The notes below the pieces were generated by a model. It was not told the origin of the DNA, did not search any database, and worked only from the letters and a program-made list of their open reading frames with translations. This document shows positions 16,571 through 25,591 of a DNA stretch of 33,683 nt, in pieces (positions within the stretch are counted from its first letter, which is position 1; each line of letters opens with the position of its first letter). The position numbers were made by a program, and so were the translations under genes. The DNA lies in assembly GCA_024681875.1 (NCBI GenBank), contig JAILAA010000196.1, positions 1 to 33,683 on the forward strand, written 5' to 3'. Origin of the DNA: Prevotella sp. Lineage in GTDB: Bacteria; Bacteroidota; Bacteroidia; Bacteroidales; Bacteroidaceae.

Positions 16571-17818
16571 TTATTCCAGGGTTTCGTACTGCGTGCGCTT
16601 AGCCCATGGTATGATGTGCACCTCGGCTCCAATAAAGAGCAGTATCTCTTCCACGCGCCCACCTTTGATGATGAACTGCAGGCGGTAGTCGTATTCGCGG
16701 TCTAAGTATTCCTGGTAGTGGTAGTAGCACTCCTGATAGGTGCGTCCACTGCTGAGGATATAGGGCAGGTTGATGCCGAAGATGATGTCGCCGGTGTCCT
16801 TTTTCCTGATGAGCAGTACGGCATTCCGCGCGTTGGCGATGTCCTCTGGGTTGAGGATGGCGTACTGATCGTCAGTGACTGATGCGTTCTTGTAGACAAG
16901 GCGGTTGAACATCAGGTCATAGTGTGCGACCTGCTCGCTGACCACCTGATCAGTGCCTATGAAGGATGTGGTCCACTGCCGGTAGGGTGTGTAGACCAGT
17001 GTGTCGTTAGGATTTGTGAGGTTGTTCTGGCAGTCTAACTGCGCGTTGTTGTCAAAAATTTCCACCGTGTAGTCTTTGTCCGTCACCTGGTTGTCGGCAA
17101 CGTTGTCGTTCAGTGCGCGCAAGGTGATGTTCAGGTGCTTGGTGTCGCGTATGAGGGCGACGGTGGCGTAGGTGGGTTCGCCACAGACCAGGCTGACGGT
17201 CTCCACGCCGTTGGTCTTGATGCTGCCGTCGCGCTGCCAGCTATACTCGCACTTGGCGGGTGTGAGCATGGTGGGGTACAGCTGTAAGGGTTGTGCTTCG
17301 GCAGGGCTGGTGAGGGTAGTGAGTGTGTGCCACAGCGTGTCGAGCGGAGCGGCATTGCTCACAGAGTAATAGTTGTCAGCGGCCCTCGTTGTTGAATGGT
17401 CGAGGTTGATGAAGAACTGGCTCCACTGGTCGCCGATGTTGTTGCCTGTGAGGCGGTACTTGGCACCGTCAGCCGACAGTTGGTCGTTTTGGAAGGCCAC
17501 GGCCATCAGGCGGTAGCTATGGCCGGGGGCCAGCTCCTGTTCGCTGAAGTGGATATAGCTTCCGTACTTCGAGAGCTGGCCCTTGCCCATAGTTTTAGAG
17601 GCGACAAGGCGTTCCGACTCATCATACACATAGAGCGTGAGGCCGCCGACATGGTCTTTGAGCATGTCTGCCTGCTGAATGTTATAGTCGTACACGAAGT
17701 TGACGTAGAGGCCTGTCGGACAGTCGTCCAGGCTCTCCGTCATCATGTCGCAACTACTCAATGCCAGTGCGGCCAAAGCAGCCACAAAGCCCTTCTGTAT
17801 GATGAGTCGAACGTTCAT
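16571..17818 (-). CDS. FimB/Mfa2-like fimbrial anchor lipoprotein (415 aa)
   Basis: In type V pili this family anchors the fibre to the outer membrane and limits its length. The sequence has a lipoprotein signal with lipobox ALSSC (C23), then DDCPTGLYVNFVYDYN, a hallmark of the FimB/Mfa2 family, followed by ADMLKDHVGGLTLYVYDES. There is no Thr-Arg site shortly after the lipid cysteine, in contrast to the three other fimbrial lipoproteins here, which fits a protein that keeps its lipid. It lies directly downstream of the major fimbrillin gene (34-nt gap), the usual order fimbrillin then anchor. The C-terminus has AEVHIIPWAKRTQ, similar in style to the C-terminus of the major subunit. Confidence 0.88.
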   Translation of the reverse strand: MNVRLIIQKGFVAALAALALSSCDMMTESLDDCPTGLYVNFVYDYNIQQADMLKDHVGGLTLYVYDESERLVASKTMGKGQLSKYGSYIHFSEQELAPGHSYRLMAVAFQNDQLSADGAKYRLTGNNIGDQWSQFFINLDHSTTRAADNYYSVSNAAPLDTLWHTLTTLTSPAEAQPLQLYPTMLTPAKCEYSWQRDGSIKTNGVETVSLVCGEPTYATVALIRDTKHLNITLRALNDNVADNQVTDKDYTVEIFDNNAQLDCQNNLTNPNDTLVYTPYRQWTTSFIGTDQVVSEQVAHYDLMFNRLVYKNASVTDDQYAILNPEDIANARNAVLLIRKKDTGDIIFGINLPYILSSGRTYQECYYHYQEYLDREYDYRLQFIIKGGRVEEILLFIGAEVHIIPWAKRTQYETLE

Positions 17819-17852
17819 TGTCGATTAGAGTTTAATTGTTTGCTTTCAATTT

Positions 17853-20036
17853 TTAGAAGTTCAAGCTCTGCTTGCGGACAGCCCAAGGCAGGATGTGGAC
17901 ATGAGCTGAGATGTAGTATTTCGGCTCGGGGTTGTCATCAGGAGTGCCGCCAGCCTCACCGCTATAGTCCTCAGGAACAGGCGAGCCCAGACCTTCAATC
18001 TTGTCAATAGTCAGCTGATACCAGTTGTTGCGCACGATACCCCAGCGGCCCAGCCATGCAGAAGCGCGGCTATTGCTATAAGTAACTTTATCTTCATTAG
18101 CCTCATGTGAGCTTACGCCATTTGTAGGATAAATCAGAGAATAATTGTTGTAGGCCTCTGCAGGAGCACTCCAAGGAGTCTCAACATCGCCGAAGTGTGA
18201 AATACGCATTGAGTAGTATGTTGCACCACCAACATACAAATAAATCTTTGTGGTACCATTATGCTCATCTGTAATGTTTGTTCCGGCAAGGGTTTCAACT
18301 GTTGTCAGAGTCGTACCAGTAATAGCGTCACTATTCTGATCCTTAACATTCGTCAATTTCAGTACGTATGTGTATGAAACGCTGCCGTCAGCATTTCTTG
18401 TGCTTCCTAATGTAAGCTCAGGTTCAATACTAAATGTTACCTTTGTTATGGTAGTAGGAAGCGTACGACCTTGCTCTTCCGTCTTAGCCAAGTCAGCGTC
18501 AATAGCATTTTTAATGTTTGTTATAGCTGTAGCTATGGTAGAACTAACATTCTTAGCGACCTCATTGGGAAGATCATTTAATTTCAAAACTGTGTTGGGC
18601 TGTCCTTCGATGGTGTAGAAGTCACCACCAGCAACAGTAAGCTTCACACCCACGTATGTGGTGTTGGCCCAAATCTGGCTGTTTTCATCGAAAGTGTTTT
18701 CGTAAGTGTAGGTAGCAGCTCCGCTTGCGAGCGTATACTGATTATCTGCCAACTGCTTATTTTTCAAATTGGTTGCTGCAAATGTGTTGGTAGCAGAAGG
18801 CGCATTCGTATAGTTTACGTCACGACCGAAATAGGTGCGATAGGCCTCGGTATGATCAGTACTAGTAAAGAATCTGGTACGTCCTACCATACGCCACTGT
18901 AGATATTCGGCGGTAGCCCTTTGGTTATTGTAAGGCAACCAATCGGTGTCAAACTGACGTGTGTTATAATAGCCTGTACCATTTGTTCCACCATAGTTGA
19001 CATTACCAAGAGCCCAACCGTTGAAAGTGAAGTCAAGCTGAGTAACTGCTTTTGTGGTTTTTGAGTAGTAAGTCTTTTGGCTATTGACTTCAGTATCTGC
19101 AGAAAGATTGTAATTATCACCTTCCTTTTCGTACCATCCCTTATCTGATGGATTGTCGCCATCTTGTGGAGTTACAGCCGTATAAATATCTGTTGTACCG
19201 TATGGGAGCTCAATCTTTGTAACATTGTTAATAACCTCAACTTTTACAGCTGCACGCTCAACGTAGATGCATGCGGTTGCAGCATTTGACTCTAAGGCAG
19301 CAGCCTTCGTTTTAAAGATAGCATCTTTGCTAATCAAAGCAAGAGTTGTAATGCCACCTGTTGAGGCTTGTTCACCGCCAGCGGTCGCAGCGATGGGTAC
19401 GTTTGTCATTACGAGACCACCCTTTGTATAAGCTGCTGTAGTTTCTGTTGCTGCCACTTCTTCCTTATAAATGCTACCAAAGCCTTCGGCCTCGTCAACG
19501 ATACCGATAGCCTTCAGTACCTGGGCCTTAAACAATGCGAAGGTTGTATTAGGAGCATAGGAAATTCCAGTTAAGTTGCCGTTGTGATTCAGAATAACAT
19601 AGCCATAGAGATTCTCCTCACCGCCAAGTTTGGGTGACTCTATCTCTTTCACAATCTTCTTTGATGTGCGGCTCACCTCACCAGCATTATTGGGAGCTGT
19701 TCCCCCACCAGGTGTATTGTCGCCTGTTTCGTTGAGAAATTCTGGTGTAATGTCATAATCCTTGATAAGGACAGCATCATCTTCACTAATTCCTTTAAAG
19801 AGCACGAGTTTTGCCGAATAAACGTTAAACTCGTTTTCGTCACCATCATTGAGGTCTTCATTTGAACGAGTAATGGGATCACTAGGGAGAGCAATGCCCA
19901 AAGAAACCCAAGCGGGCTGTCCCTCAATCATATCATACTGATTGAGCTGGCTGCTCTGTTCAACCACATCTTTGTCAGAGCATGCACCGAACAGTAATCC
20001 TACTGCTGCGAGTGCGAGAAAACTTGATTTTTTCAT
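17853..20036 (-). CDS. Major fimbrillin, Mfa1/FimA-like type V pilin (727 aa)
   Basis: Predicted main building block of the pilus. Lipoprotein signal MKKSSFLALAAVGLLFGAC (C19); an Arg cleavage site in DPITRSNEDL (R57) would free the groove filled by the C-terminal strand of the next subunit. The C-terminal half has WGIVRNNWYQLTIDKIEGLG and ends YYISAHVHILPWAVRKQSLNF-like, the typical end of Mfa1-type proteins. At 727 aa it is longer than the usual 350-560 aa. An extra segment at residues ~293-325 (NPSDKGWYEKEGDNYNLS followed by DTEV..QKTYY) resembles a small module I know from phage tail proteins, which may account for part of the length. A 75-nt AT-rich leader precedes the gene, with no recognisable promoter. 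Confidence 0.85.
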   Translation of the reverse strand: MKKSSFLALAAVGLLFGACSDKDVVEQSSQLNQYDMIEGQPAWVSLGIALPSDPITRSNEDLNDGDENEFNVYSAKLVLFKGISEDDAVLIKDYDITPEFLNETGDNTPGGGTAPNNAGEVSRTSKKIVKEIESPKLGGEENLYGYVILNHNGNLTGISYAPNTTFALFKAQVLKAIGIVDEAEGFGSIYKEEVAATETTAAYTKGGLVMTNVPIAATAGGEQASTGGITTLALISKDAIFKTKAAALESNAATACIYVERAAVKVEVINNVTKIELPYGTTDIYTAVTPQDGDNPSDKGWYEKEGDNYNLSADTEVNSQKTYYSKTTKAVTQLDFTFNGWALGNVNYGGTNGTGYYNTRQFDTDWLPYNNQRATAEYLQWRMVGRTRFFTSTDHTEAYRTYFGRDVNYTNAPSATNTFAATNLKNKQLADNQYTLASGAATYTYENTFDENSQIWANTTYVGVKLTVAGGDFYTIEGQPNTVLKLNDLPNEVAKNVSSTIATAITNIKNAIDADLAKTEEQGRTLPTTITKVTFSIEPELTLGSTRNADGSVSYTYVLKLTNVKDQNSDAITGTTLTTVETLAGTNITDEHNGTTKIYLYVGGATYYSMRISHFGDVETPWSAPAEAYNNYSLIYPTNGVSSHEANEDKVTYSNSRASAWLGRWGIVRNNWYQLTIDKIEGLGSPVPEDYSGEAGGTPDDNPEPKYYISAHVHILPWAVRKQSLNF

Positions 20037-20111
20037 AATTGTTTGAAATTAAGGAGTTAATATTAAAAAAATAGTTGTTATATGTTTTTATTGAAGTTTC
20101 AGATATATTGT

Positions 20112-21596
20112 CTAATTGTCAAGCAAACGGATGGCCTCGCGATTCTTGCTGACGTCGAGGCCTTGAGCGGCGGCGTTGTCGAGGTGGCGGGCGGCATCGG
20201 CATAGTTGCCGTTGATGATGTCGACGACGGCACGGGCGTTCTCAGCAGCAGCTCCGTTGCCTGCATGTTCGAGTAATGTCTCTGCCTTCAGCAGGTCATG
20301 CTGTGACAGGGCGACGTTGGCAAGGTTGAGGTTGACGGCCTCGTCGTCGGGATAGTAGTTGAGGGCGGTCTGCATCACGCGGTTATAGTCGTCGCTGTAG
20401 GGCTGCATGGTCTGTGCCACGCGCCACAGCTCGTGCTTCGACAGCTGGTAGGGTTTGGTGCGGTAGATGTCGAGGCACTCCTCGATGGTGTTAAACTGCC
20501 GGATGTTGAACGTAATCTCGTAGTCAGAGCGGCGCAGGCCCGGGTAGATGTTCTTCAGCAGGTACTGGTATTCCTGGGGGTAGCGTGCTTTTATGCGAGC
20601 CTCTGTGGCGTCGGCGGTACGTGCGATGACGGTGCTGTCCTGGCTGAGCAGGTCGCTCACGATGGCGGCAATCTCATTTTTGTGCGGCAGCAGGTCGGTA
20701 TCCATGTTGTCAATGGCTTCGTTCAGGCCTATCCAGTTCTCGGGTGTAGCTTCAGCGGGAGCGAAGGCGGTGGCGGGCAGCTGGTAGTTTCTGCGGAGCC
20801 ACTCTGTCAGGCTCTTCGCACGGTTGGTGGCCAGCATGTGGTTGTGGTTGTAGGGCGACTCGGGGCTGGCCCATCCATGAATCTTGATGGTATTCACGGT
20901 GATGTTCTTGTCGGCCACCATGATGTCGAGTGTGTCGGTGATTTTGCGCAGCTCGCGGCGGTTGTCCATGTAGTCGGGCTTCATCTCCCAGCGGTCAACG
21001 ACGAAGGTGATGTAGGCCGAGCCGTGCAGCTCGCGCATCGGTTTGTAGGTGTCAGGCTCTTGGTTGGCCAGCTCGACGAACTCCCAAGGGTCGGGCTGCT
21101 TCAGCGTGGCGATGGGGAACTCTTCGTTCTTCATTTTGTCGCCGCATCCGCAGAGGTCAGCCTCTATAAGCACCTCGGCATTATGGTGCCATGACTGTCG
21201 GTCGACTGCGTCGGTATAGCTGTAGGTCTGTGGGGTGTCATTCATTCGGCGTATGTTCTCGCAGTTACTGGCATAGAGTTCGTCGATGCCGTCGCGCTCG
21301 AACACAATATTCTGCCTTCTGCCGCTGACGATGAGTGTCTTCAGGCGCTGTTCCTGTGCTCCGTCCTTTGCTCGGATGATGGGTGTGAAAGCACGGTAGC
21401 GGTTGCTGGGCACGTCAAGCTGGTCGAGAATGAAATCCATCGTGAGAATGGTCTTCTGGTCGGTGTATGCCACTTGGAAGTTCTGCACGCTGACCTGTGC
21501 GTCGGTGTCTTTCTTGTCGCCTGTCAGGCGTATGGCCTCCTGTGCCGTTGCTGTGGTAGCCAGAGCGAGGAGGATGATGGTGAGGAACTTTTTCAT
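20112..21596 (-). CDS. DUF3868-family pilus operon protein with OmpA-like segment (494 aa)
   Basis: Function not proven; members regularly precede type V fimbrillin genes and are presumed to help assembly at the outer membrane. Residues 1-18 form a cleavable signal peptide (LTIILLALATTATAQ). Residues ~20-200 are the DUF3868-type region (VQNFQVAYTDQKTILTMDFIL, then a CGCG cluster in EADLCGCGDK). Residues ~235-268 (IKIHGWASPESPYNHN, then LATNRAKSLTEWL) have the OmpA-like peptidoglycan-binding pattern. The C-terminal ~130 residues look like TPR helices (DDEAVNLNLANVALSQHDLLKAETLL). The upstream DUF3575 gene ends 15 nt before the ATG. The combination suggests a periplasmic scaffold linking pilus biogenesis to the cell wall, which is inference. 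Confidence 0.88.
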   Translation of the reverse strand: MKKFLTIILLALATTATAQEAIRLTGDKKDTDAQVSVQNFQVAYTDQKTILTMDFILDQLDVPSNRYRAFTPIIRAKDGAQEQRLKTLIVSGRRQNIVFERDGIDELYASNCENIRRMNDTPQTYSYTDAVDRQSWHHNAEVLIEADLCGCGDKMKNEEFPIATLKQPDPWEFVELANQEPDTYKPMRELHGSAYITFVVDRWEMKPDYMDNRRELRKITDTLDIMVADKNITVNTIKIHGWASPESPYNHNHMLATNRAKSLTEWLRRNYQLPATAFAPAEATPENWIGLNEAIDNMDTDLLPHKNEIAAIVSDLLSQDSTVIARTADATEARIKARYPQEYQYLLKNIYPGLRRSDYEITFNIRQFNTIEECLDIYRTKPYQLSKHELWRVAQTMQPYSDDYNRVMQTALNYYPDDEAVNLNLANVALSQHDLLKAETLLEHAGNGAAAENARAVVDIINGNYADAARHLDNAAAQGLDVSKNREAIRLLDN

Positions 21597-21611
21597 GATG
21601 GGGCTATGGGA

Positions 21612-22217
21612 TTAAAAGAGATACAGCAGTGAGAGGGCGGCTTTTGTAGGTCCTACGTAAATTTTGTTGCCGTCTTCTATTTTTTTGCCACATGTACCGC
21701 ATTTGAACTTATCATATTCTATATAGGCGGCACCTACACCGATGGCAGCCTCGAAGTTCCAGTGCTTTGACATCACCCACTGATAGCCGTAGCTCACGCC
21801 GCCGCCTACATACCAGCCCTCGAAGCGGTGGTCCTTCAATTCATCCCACCAGCCTAAAGGCATTTTGATATTGGCAGCATCAAACTGTCCGCCGAAGGCA
21901 TGGATTCCCACGAAGGAGCCGTTGAAGCGATGACAGAACCAATGGCGCCATTCAGGGTTGACAATCCAGTGCTTGAGATACTTCTGGTCGTCCCCATGAC
22001 CGAACTTCCATGGGTGCAACCCATAAAATACTTGAAAAGTGTGCTTTTTGTTGACTCCCACCTCCATTCCAAGGTTGGGCGTCATGGTTGCATCATACAA
22101 AAGGTTGCTTTTTAAGGCAACCTGCTGTGCATGAGTTATTAGAGGGCTAAATACGAACATAATGGTTATCATAACCATCAGTTGGCTCCTTTTTAGTTTC
22201 GTCATCAGTCTAATCAT
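21612..22217 (-). CDS. DUF3575-family outer-membrane protein, first gene of the pilus operon (201 aa)
   Basis: Likely a small outer-membrane beta-barrel associated with type V pilus operons. After a signal peptide (MVMITIMFVFSPLITHAQQ) come VALKSNLLYDATMTPNLGMEV and HWIVNPEWRHWFCHRF, both typical of DUF3575. Aromatic, alternating strands continue to the C-terminal LSLLYLF, a terminal Phe as in many barrel proteins. A CGTCGKKIE cysteine pair near residue 175 is also seen in relatives. Two starts are possible: ATG 22217, or ATG 22205 (MTKLKRSQ). The -7 box at 22231-22238 would leave only ~8 nt of leader for the first and ~20 nt for the second, so 22205 may be the real start. Confidence 0.85.
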   Translation of the reverse strand: MIRLMTKLKRSQLMVMITIMFVFSPLITHAQQVALKSNLLYDATMTPNLGMEVGVNKKHTFQVFYGLHPWKFGHGDDQKYLKHWIVNPEWRHWFCHRFNGSFVGIHAFGGQFDAANIKMPLGWWDELKDHRFEGWYVGGGVSYGYQWVMSKHWNFEAAIGVGAAYIEYDKFKCGTCGKKIEDGNKIYVGPTKAALSLLYLF

Positions 22218-22230
22218 TAGGTACGTCCTA

Positions 22231-22238
22231 CAAAGATA
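22231..22238 (-). promoter_or_regulatory. -7 element of the pilus operon promoter
   Basis: TATCTTTG on the minus strand (22238-22231) matches TAnnTTTG. No TTTG occurs at the proper 19-21 nt spacing, so the -33 box is degenerate and the promoter may be weak or depend on an activator. The 22218-22397 gap also holds the divergent mutS promoter and is otherwise AT-rich, with no gene. Confidence 0.55.
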
Positions 22239-22362
22239 TTAAGAAAAGTCAAAAGCGGCCTAATAATTATGGAGTAAAGTTAATTTTGTTATCAACATTT
22301 ATATTATTTATACAATTATTAATAGTTGTTTGTCGAAATACCTATCATTTGTTTCACTAAAT

Positions 22363-22393
22363 TTTGTCAGGACGCGGAAAATGATTACCTTTG
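22363..22393 (+). promoter_or_regulatory. Bacteroidetes-type promoter of mutS
   Basis: TTTG (22363-22366), a 19-nt gap, then TACCTTTG (22386-22393). It is a consensus promoter, but the -7 box ends only 4 nt before the mutS ATG at 22398, so transcription should begin at or within a base or two of the start codon. Confidence 0.7.
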
Positions 22394-22397
22394 CAGC

Positions 22398-25115
22398 ATG
22401 GCAAAGAAAGACGGCGAACTGACGCCGATGATGAAACAGTTCTTCGACTTGAAGGCGAAGCACCCCGATGCGGTGCTGTTGTTTCGTTGTGGTGATTTCT
22501 ACGAGACTTACTGCGAGGATGCCGTCACGGCATCACGTATTCTGGGCATCACCTTGACGAAGCGCAACAACGGTTATAACAAGGGCGACGAGATGGCCGG
22601 CTTTCCGCATCACGCCCTTGACACCTATCTCCCCAAACTTATTCGTGCCGGCAAGCGCGTGGCCATCTGCGACCAGTTGGAAGACCCGAAGCTGACGAAG
22701 AAACTCGTCAAGCGCGGCATTACAGAGCTGGTGACGCCTGGCGTAGCCCTCAGCGACAATGTGCTGAACTACAAGGAGAACAACTTCCTGGCCTCCGTGC
22801 ACTTTGGCAAGTCGGCCTGTGGCGTCGCTTTTCTTGACATCTCCACCGGCGAGTTTCTCACGGGCGAGGGCACCTACGACTATGTGGAGAAGCTGCTTGG
22901 CAACTTCCAGCCGAAAGAGGTGCTGTTTGTGAGGGGGCGCAAGGCAGACTTCGAGCGATATTTCGGCAACCGCTACTTCACCTTTGAGCTCGACGACTGG
23001 GTATTCACCGAGCAGACAGCCCATCAGAAGCTGCTGAAGCATTTCGGCGTAAAGTCACTGAAAGGTTTCGGCGTGGAACACCTGAAGAACGGCACTACTG
23101 CTGCCGGCGCCATCCTGCAATACTTGGAGCAGACACAGCACACGCAACTGGGCCATATCACCCACATCTCGCGTATCGAAGAAGAGAAGTATGTCCGGTT
23201 AGACAAGTTCACCATCCGCTCTTTGGAGCTGCTGCAGCCCATGCAGGACGACGGGCGCTCGTTGCTCGACGTCATCGACCGTACCGTCTCGCCGATGGGC
23301 AGCCGTCTGCTGCGCCGTTGGCTGGTGTTCCCGCTCAAAGATGAGAAACCCATCAACGAGCGCTTGGATGTAGTGGACTGTTTCTTCCGCGACCCCGACT
23401 TCCGCCAGCTTGTCGACGAGCAGCTGCACCGTGTGGGCGACCTCGAGCGCATCATTGCCAAGGCCAGCGTGGGCCGCGTGTCGCCTCGCGAGGTTCTGCA
23501 GCTGAGGATTGCACTGGAGGCCGTGGCGGAAATAAAAGGAGCCACAAGCCCCACCCCCGACCCCTCCCGCGGGGGGGAGGGGAGTGAATACATCTCTCGT
23601 GGAGGAATAGCTGAAGAAGTAATTACTCCCCTCCCCCCAGCGGGAGGGGCTGGGGGTGGGGCTGTCCTCCGCTCCATCGGCGAGCGCCTCTCCCTCTGTG
23701 AGAGCCTGCGCGACCGCATCGGCCGTGAGCTGATGCCCGAGCCGCCGCAATTAGTGCAGAAAGGCGGTGTCATCCGTGATGGCGTGAGCGATGAACTGGA
23801 CGAGTTGCGCCACATCGCCTATAGCGGTAAGGACTACCTGCTGCAGATTCAGGAGCGCGAGTCCGCCGCGACAGGCATCCAGAGCCTGAAGATAGGCTAT
23901 AACAACGTGTTCGGCTATTATCTTGAGGTGCGCAACACCTACAAGGACAAAGTACCTGCCGAATGGGTGCGCAAGCAGACGCTGGCGCAGGCCGAGCGCT
24001 ACATCACGCAGGAGTTGAAGGAATACGAGGAAAAGATTCTTGGCGCCGAAGACAAGATTCTCGCGCTGGAGACGCAGTTGTTCAACGACCTGGTGATGGC
24101 CATTCAGGAGTTTATTCCTCAGTTGCAGATCAACGCCACGCTGCTGGCGCGTCTCGACTGTCTCTTGTCGTTTGCAAAGACGGCCGAGGAGCACCGCTAC
24201 ATACGGCCCGTCCTCGACCAAAGCGACGTCATCGACATCCGTCAGGGTCGCCATCCCGTTATTGAGACAGAGCTGCCCATTGACGAGCAGTATGTGCCCA
24301 ACGACATTCTGTTAGACCAGGATCGCCAGCAGATCATCATCATCACCGGCCCGAACATGGCGGGTAAGAGTGCATTGCTACGCCAGACTGCTCTCATTGT
24401 CCTGATGGCGCAGATAGGTTGTTTCGTGCCTGCCGAGAGCGCCCGCATCGGTATGGTGGACAAGATCTTTACTCGTGTAGGCGCTTCTGACAACATCTCC
24501 CTAGGCGAGTCGACGTTCATGGTGGAGATGACGGAAGCCTCCAATATCCTCAACAACGTGACGCCGCGCTCGCTGGTGCTCTTCGACGAGCTGGGCCGCG
24601 GCACCTCCACCTACGACGGCATCTCCATTGCCTGGGCTATCGTGGAATATCTGCACGAGCAGCCACGGGCACAGGCCCGCACCCTGTTCGCCACGCATTA
24701 TCACGAGCTGAACGAGATGGAGAAAAACTTCAGCCGCATCAAAAACTATAATGTGTCGGTGAAGGAGGTGGATGGCAAGGTCATTTTCTTGCGCAAGTTG
24801 GAGCGCGGCGGCAGCGAGCACTCCTTCGGCATCCATGTGGCTGAGATTGCTGGAATGCCGCGCAGCATCGTGAAGCGTGCCAATGTCATCCTCAAGCAGT
24901 TGGAGAGCGAGAATGCCCAAGTGGGTAAGGCTGGCAAGCCCATCGGCGAGATTGCCGACACGCGAGAGGGAATGCAGCTGAGCTTCTTCCAGCTCGATGA
25001 TCCCGTGCTTATTCAGGTGCGCGACGAAATCCTCGGCCTTGACATCAACAACCTCACGCCCGTAGAAGCCCTGAACAAACTCAACGACATCAAGCGAATC
25101 GTAGCAGGAAAGTAA
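22398..25115 (+). CDS. mutS: DNA mismatch repair protein MutS with a repeat-encoded 39-aa insertion (905 aa)
   Basis: Recognises base mismatches and starts repair, using ATP. The mismatch-reading motif is G32-D-F34-Y-E36; Walker A is GPNMAGKS (651-658); Walker B is [16 protein letters not shown] with D730-E731; the C-terminal dimer region [15 protein letters not shown] is present. The ATG at 22398 is chosen because [18 protein letters not shown] just after it is conserved in Bacteroidetes MutS. In-frame codons reach back to 22326 but lie upstream of the promoter. Residues 384-422 are encoded entirely by a palindromic repeat and are rich in Pro and Gly. They fall in the core (lever) region between AVAEIKGA and VLRSIGERL, likely a surface loop. 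Without them the protein would be 866 aa, a normal length. The frame is intact, so the protein is probably functional. Confidence 0.95.
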   Translation: MAKKDGELTPMMKQFFDLKAKHPDAVLLFRCGDFYETYCEDAVTASRILGITLTKRNNGYNKGDEMAGFPHHALDTYLPKLIRAGKRVAICDQLEDPKLTKKLVKRGITELVTPGVALSDNVLNYKENNFLASVHFGKSACGVAFLDISTGEFLTGEGTYDYVEKLLGNFQPKEVLFVRGRKADFERYFGNRYFTFELDDWVFTEQTAHQKLLKHFGVKSLKGFGVEHLKNGTTAAGAILQYLEQTQHTQLGHITHISRIEEEKYVRLDKFTIRSLELLQPMQDDGRSLLDVIDRTVSPMGSRLLRRWLVFPLKDEKPINERLDVVDCFFRDPDFRQLVDEQLHRVGDLERIIAKASVGRVSPREVLQLRIALEAVAEIKGATSPTPDPSRGGEGSEYISRGGIAEEVITPLPPAGGAGGGAVLRSIGERLSLCESLRDRIGRELMPEPPQLVQKGGVIRDGVSDELDELRHIAYSGKDYLLQIQERESAATGIQSLKIGYNNVFGYYLEVRNTYKDKVPAEWVRKQTLAQAERYITQELKEYEEKILGAEDKILALETQLFNDLVMAIQEFIPQLQINATLLARLDCLLSFAKTAEEHRYIRPVLDQSDVIDIRQGRHPVIETELPIDEQYVPNDILLDQDRQQIIIITGPNMAGKSALLRQTALIVLMAQIGCFVPAESARIGMVDKIFTRVGASDNISLGESTFMVEMTEASNILNNVTPRSLVLFDELGRGTSTYDGISIAWAIVEYLHEQPRAQARTLFATHYHELNEMEKNFSRIKNYNVSVKEVDGKVIFLRKLERGGSEHSFGIHVAEIAGMPRSIVKRANVILKQLESENAQVGKAGKPIGEIADTREGMQLSFFQLDDPVLIQVRDEILGLDINNLTPVEALNKLNDIKRIVAGK
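23547..23663. repeat. 117-bp palindromic element inserted in frame within mutS
   Basis: Left arm 23547-23585 and right arm 23625-23663 are inverted copies, 39 bp each with 3 mismatches, around a 39-nt loop (23586-23624). The whole is 117 bp, which is 39 codons, and it begins exactly on a codon boundary. It contains G7 (23571-23577) and C6 (23633-23638) runs. The arms are far more GC-rich than the surrounding gene. Arm sequence (ACTCCCCTCC... GGAGGGG) resembles the palindrome at 33451-33489, so it belongs to a dispersed family. Confidence 0.9.
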
Positions 25116-25513
25116 TAGCCACGGACTTTATAATTGCCACGGACTTACACGGACTGTCACGGACGACGGCGGATGATAATACTGCCACGGACTTACACGG
25201 ACTGTCTCGGACTACGGCGGATGATAATACTGCCACGGACTTACACGGACTGTCACGGACTACGGCGGATGAAAATATGGCCACGGACTTACACGGACTG
25301 TCTCGGACTACGGCGGGAAAATATGGCCACGGACTTACACGGACTGTCACGGACTATGGCGGATGATAATACTGCCACGGACTTACACGGACTGCCACGG
25401 ACAACGGCGGGAAAATATTGCCACGGACTTACACGGACTGTCACGGACTACGGCGGATGAAAATATGGCCACGGACTTACACGGACTGCCACGGACAACG
25501 GCGGGAAAATATT
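25116..25513. repeat. Tandem array of 46-48 bp repeats (forward set)
   Basis: After a partial unit touching the mutS stop (25116-25135), eight units start at 25136, 25184, 25232, 25280, 25326, 25374, 25420 and 25468, with spacing 48 or 46. Each begins GCCACGGACTTACACGGACT and itself contains three rough copies of CACGGACT, then CGGCGG and an AT-rich tail. The 2-bp difference comes from GGATGA versus GGGA before the tail. Open frames in the array are by-products of the repeat, not genes. Confidence 0.92.
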
Positions 25514-25591
25514 GCCACGGAATAACACGGACTAACACGGACTTTTCTTTTTTTCTGTGTTAGTCCGTGTTAGTCCGTGTCAGTCCGTGGC
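25514..25591. repeat. Central inverted repeat with T-rich loop
   Basis: 25514-25541 and 25564-25591 are inverted 28-bp arms (26 matching), separated by a T-rich stretch TTTTCTTTTTTT (25543-25554). This is the turning point between forward and reverse repeat sets, and lies between convergent mutS and typA. It may act as a terminator; for mutS transcripts the T-run lies in the loop, so classical intrinsic termination is not assured. Confidence 0.75.

Noticed and set aside
25134..25563. Open frames rich in RTYTDCHG-like repeats between mutS and typA
   Set aside because: They are translations of the DNA tandem repeat, open in several frames and on both strands, with no start context or family likeness.
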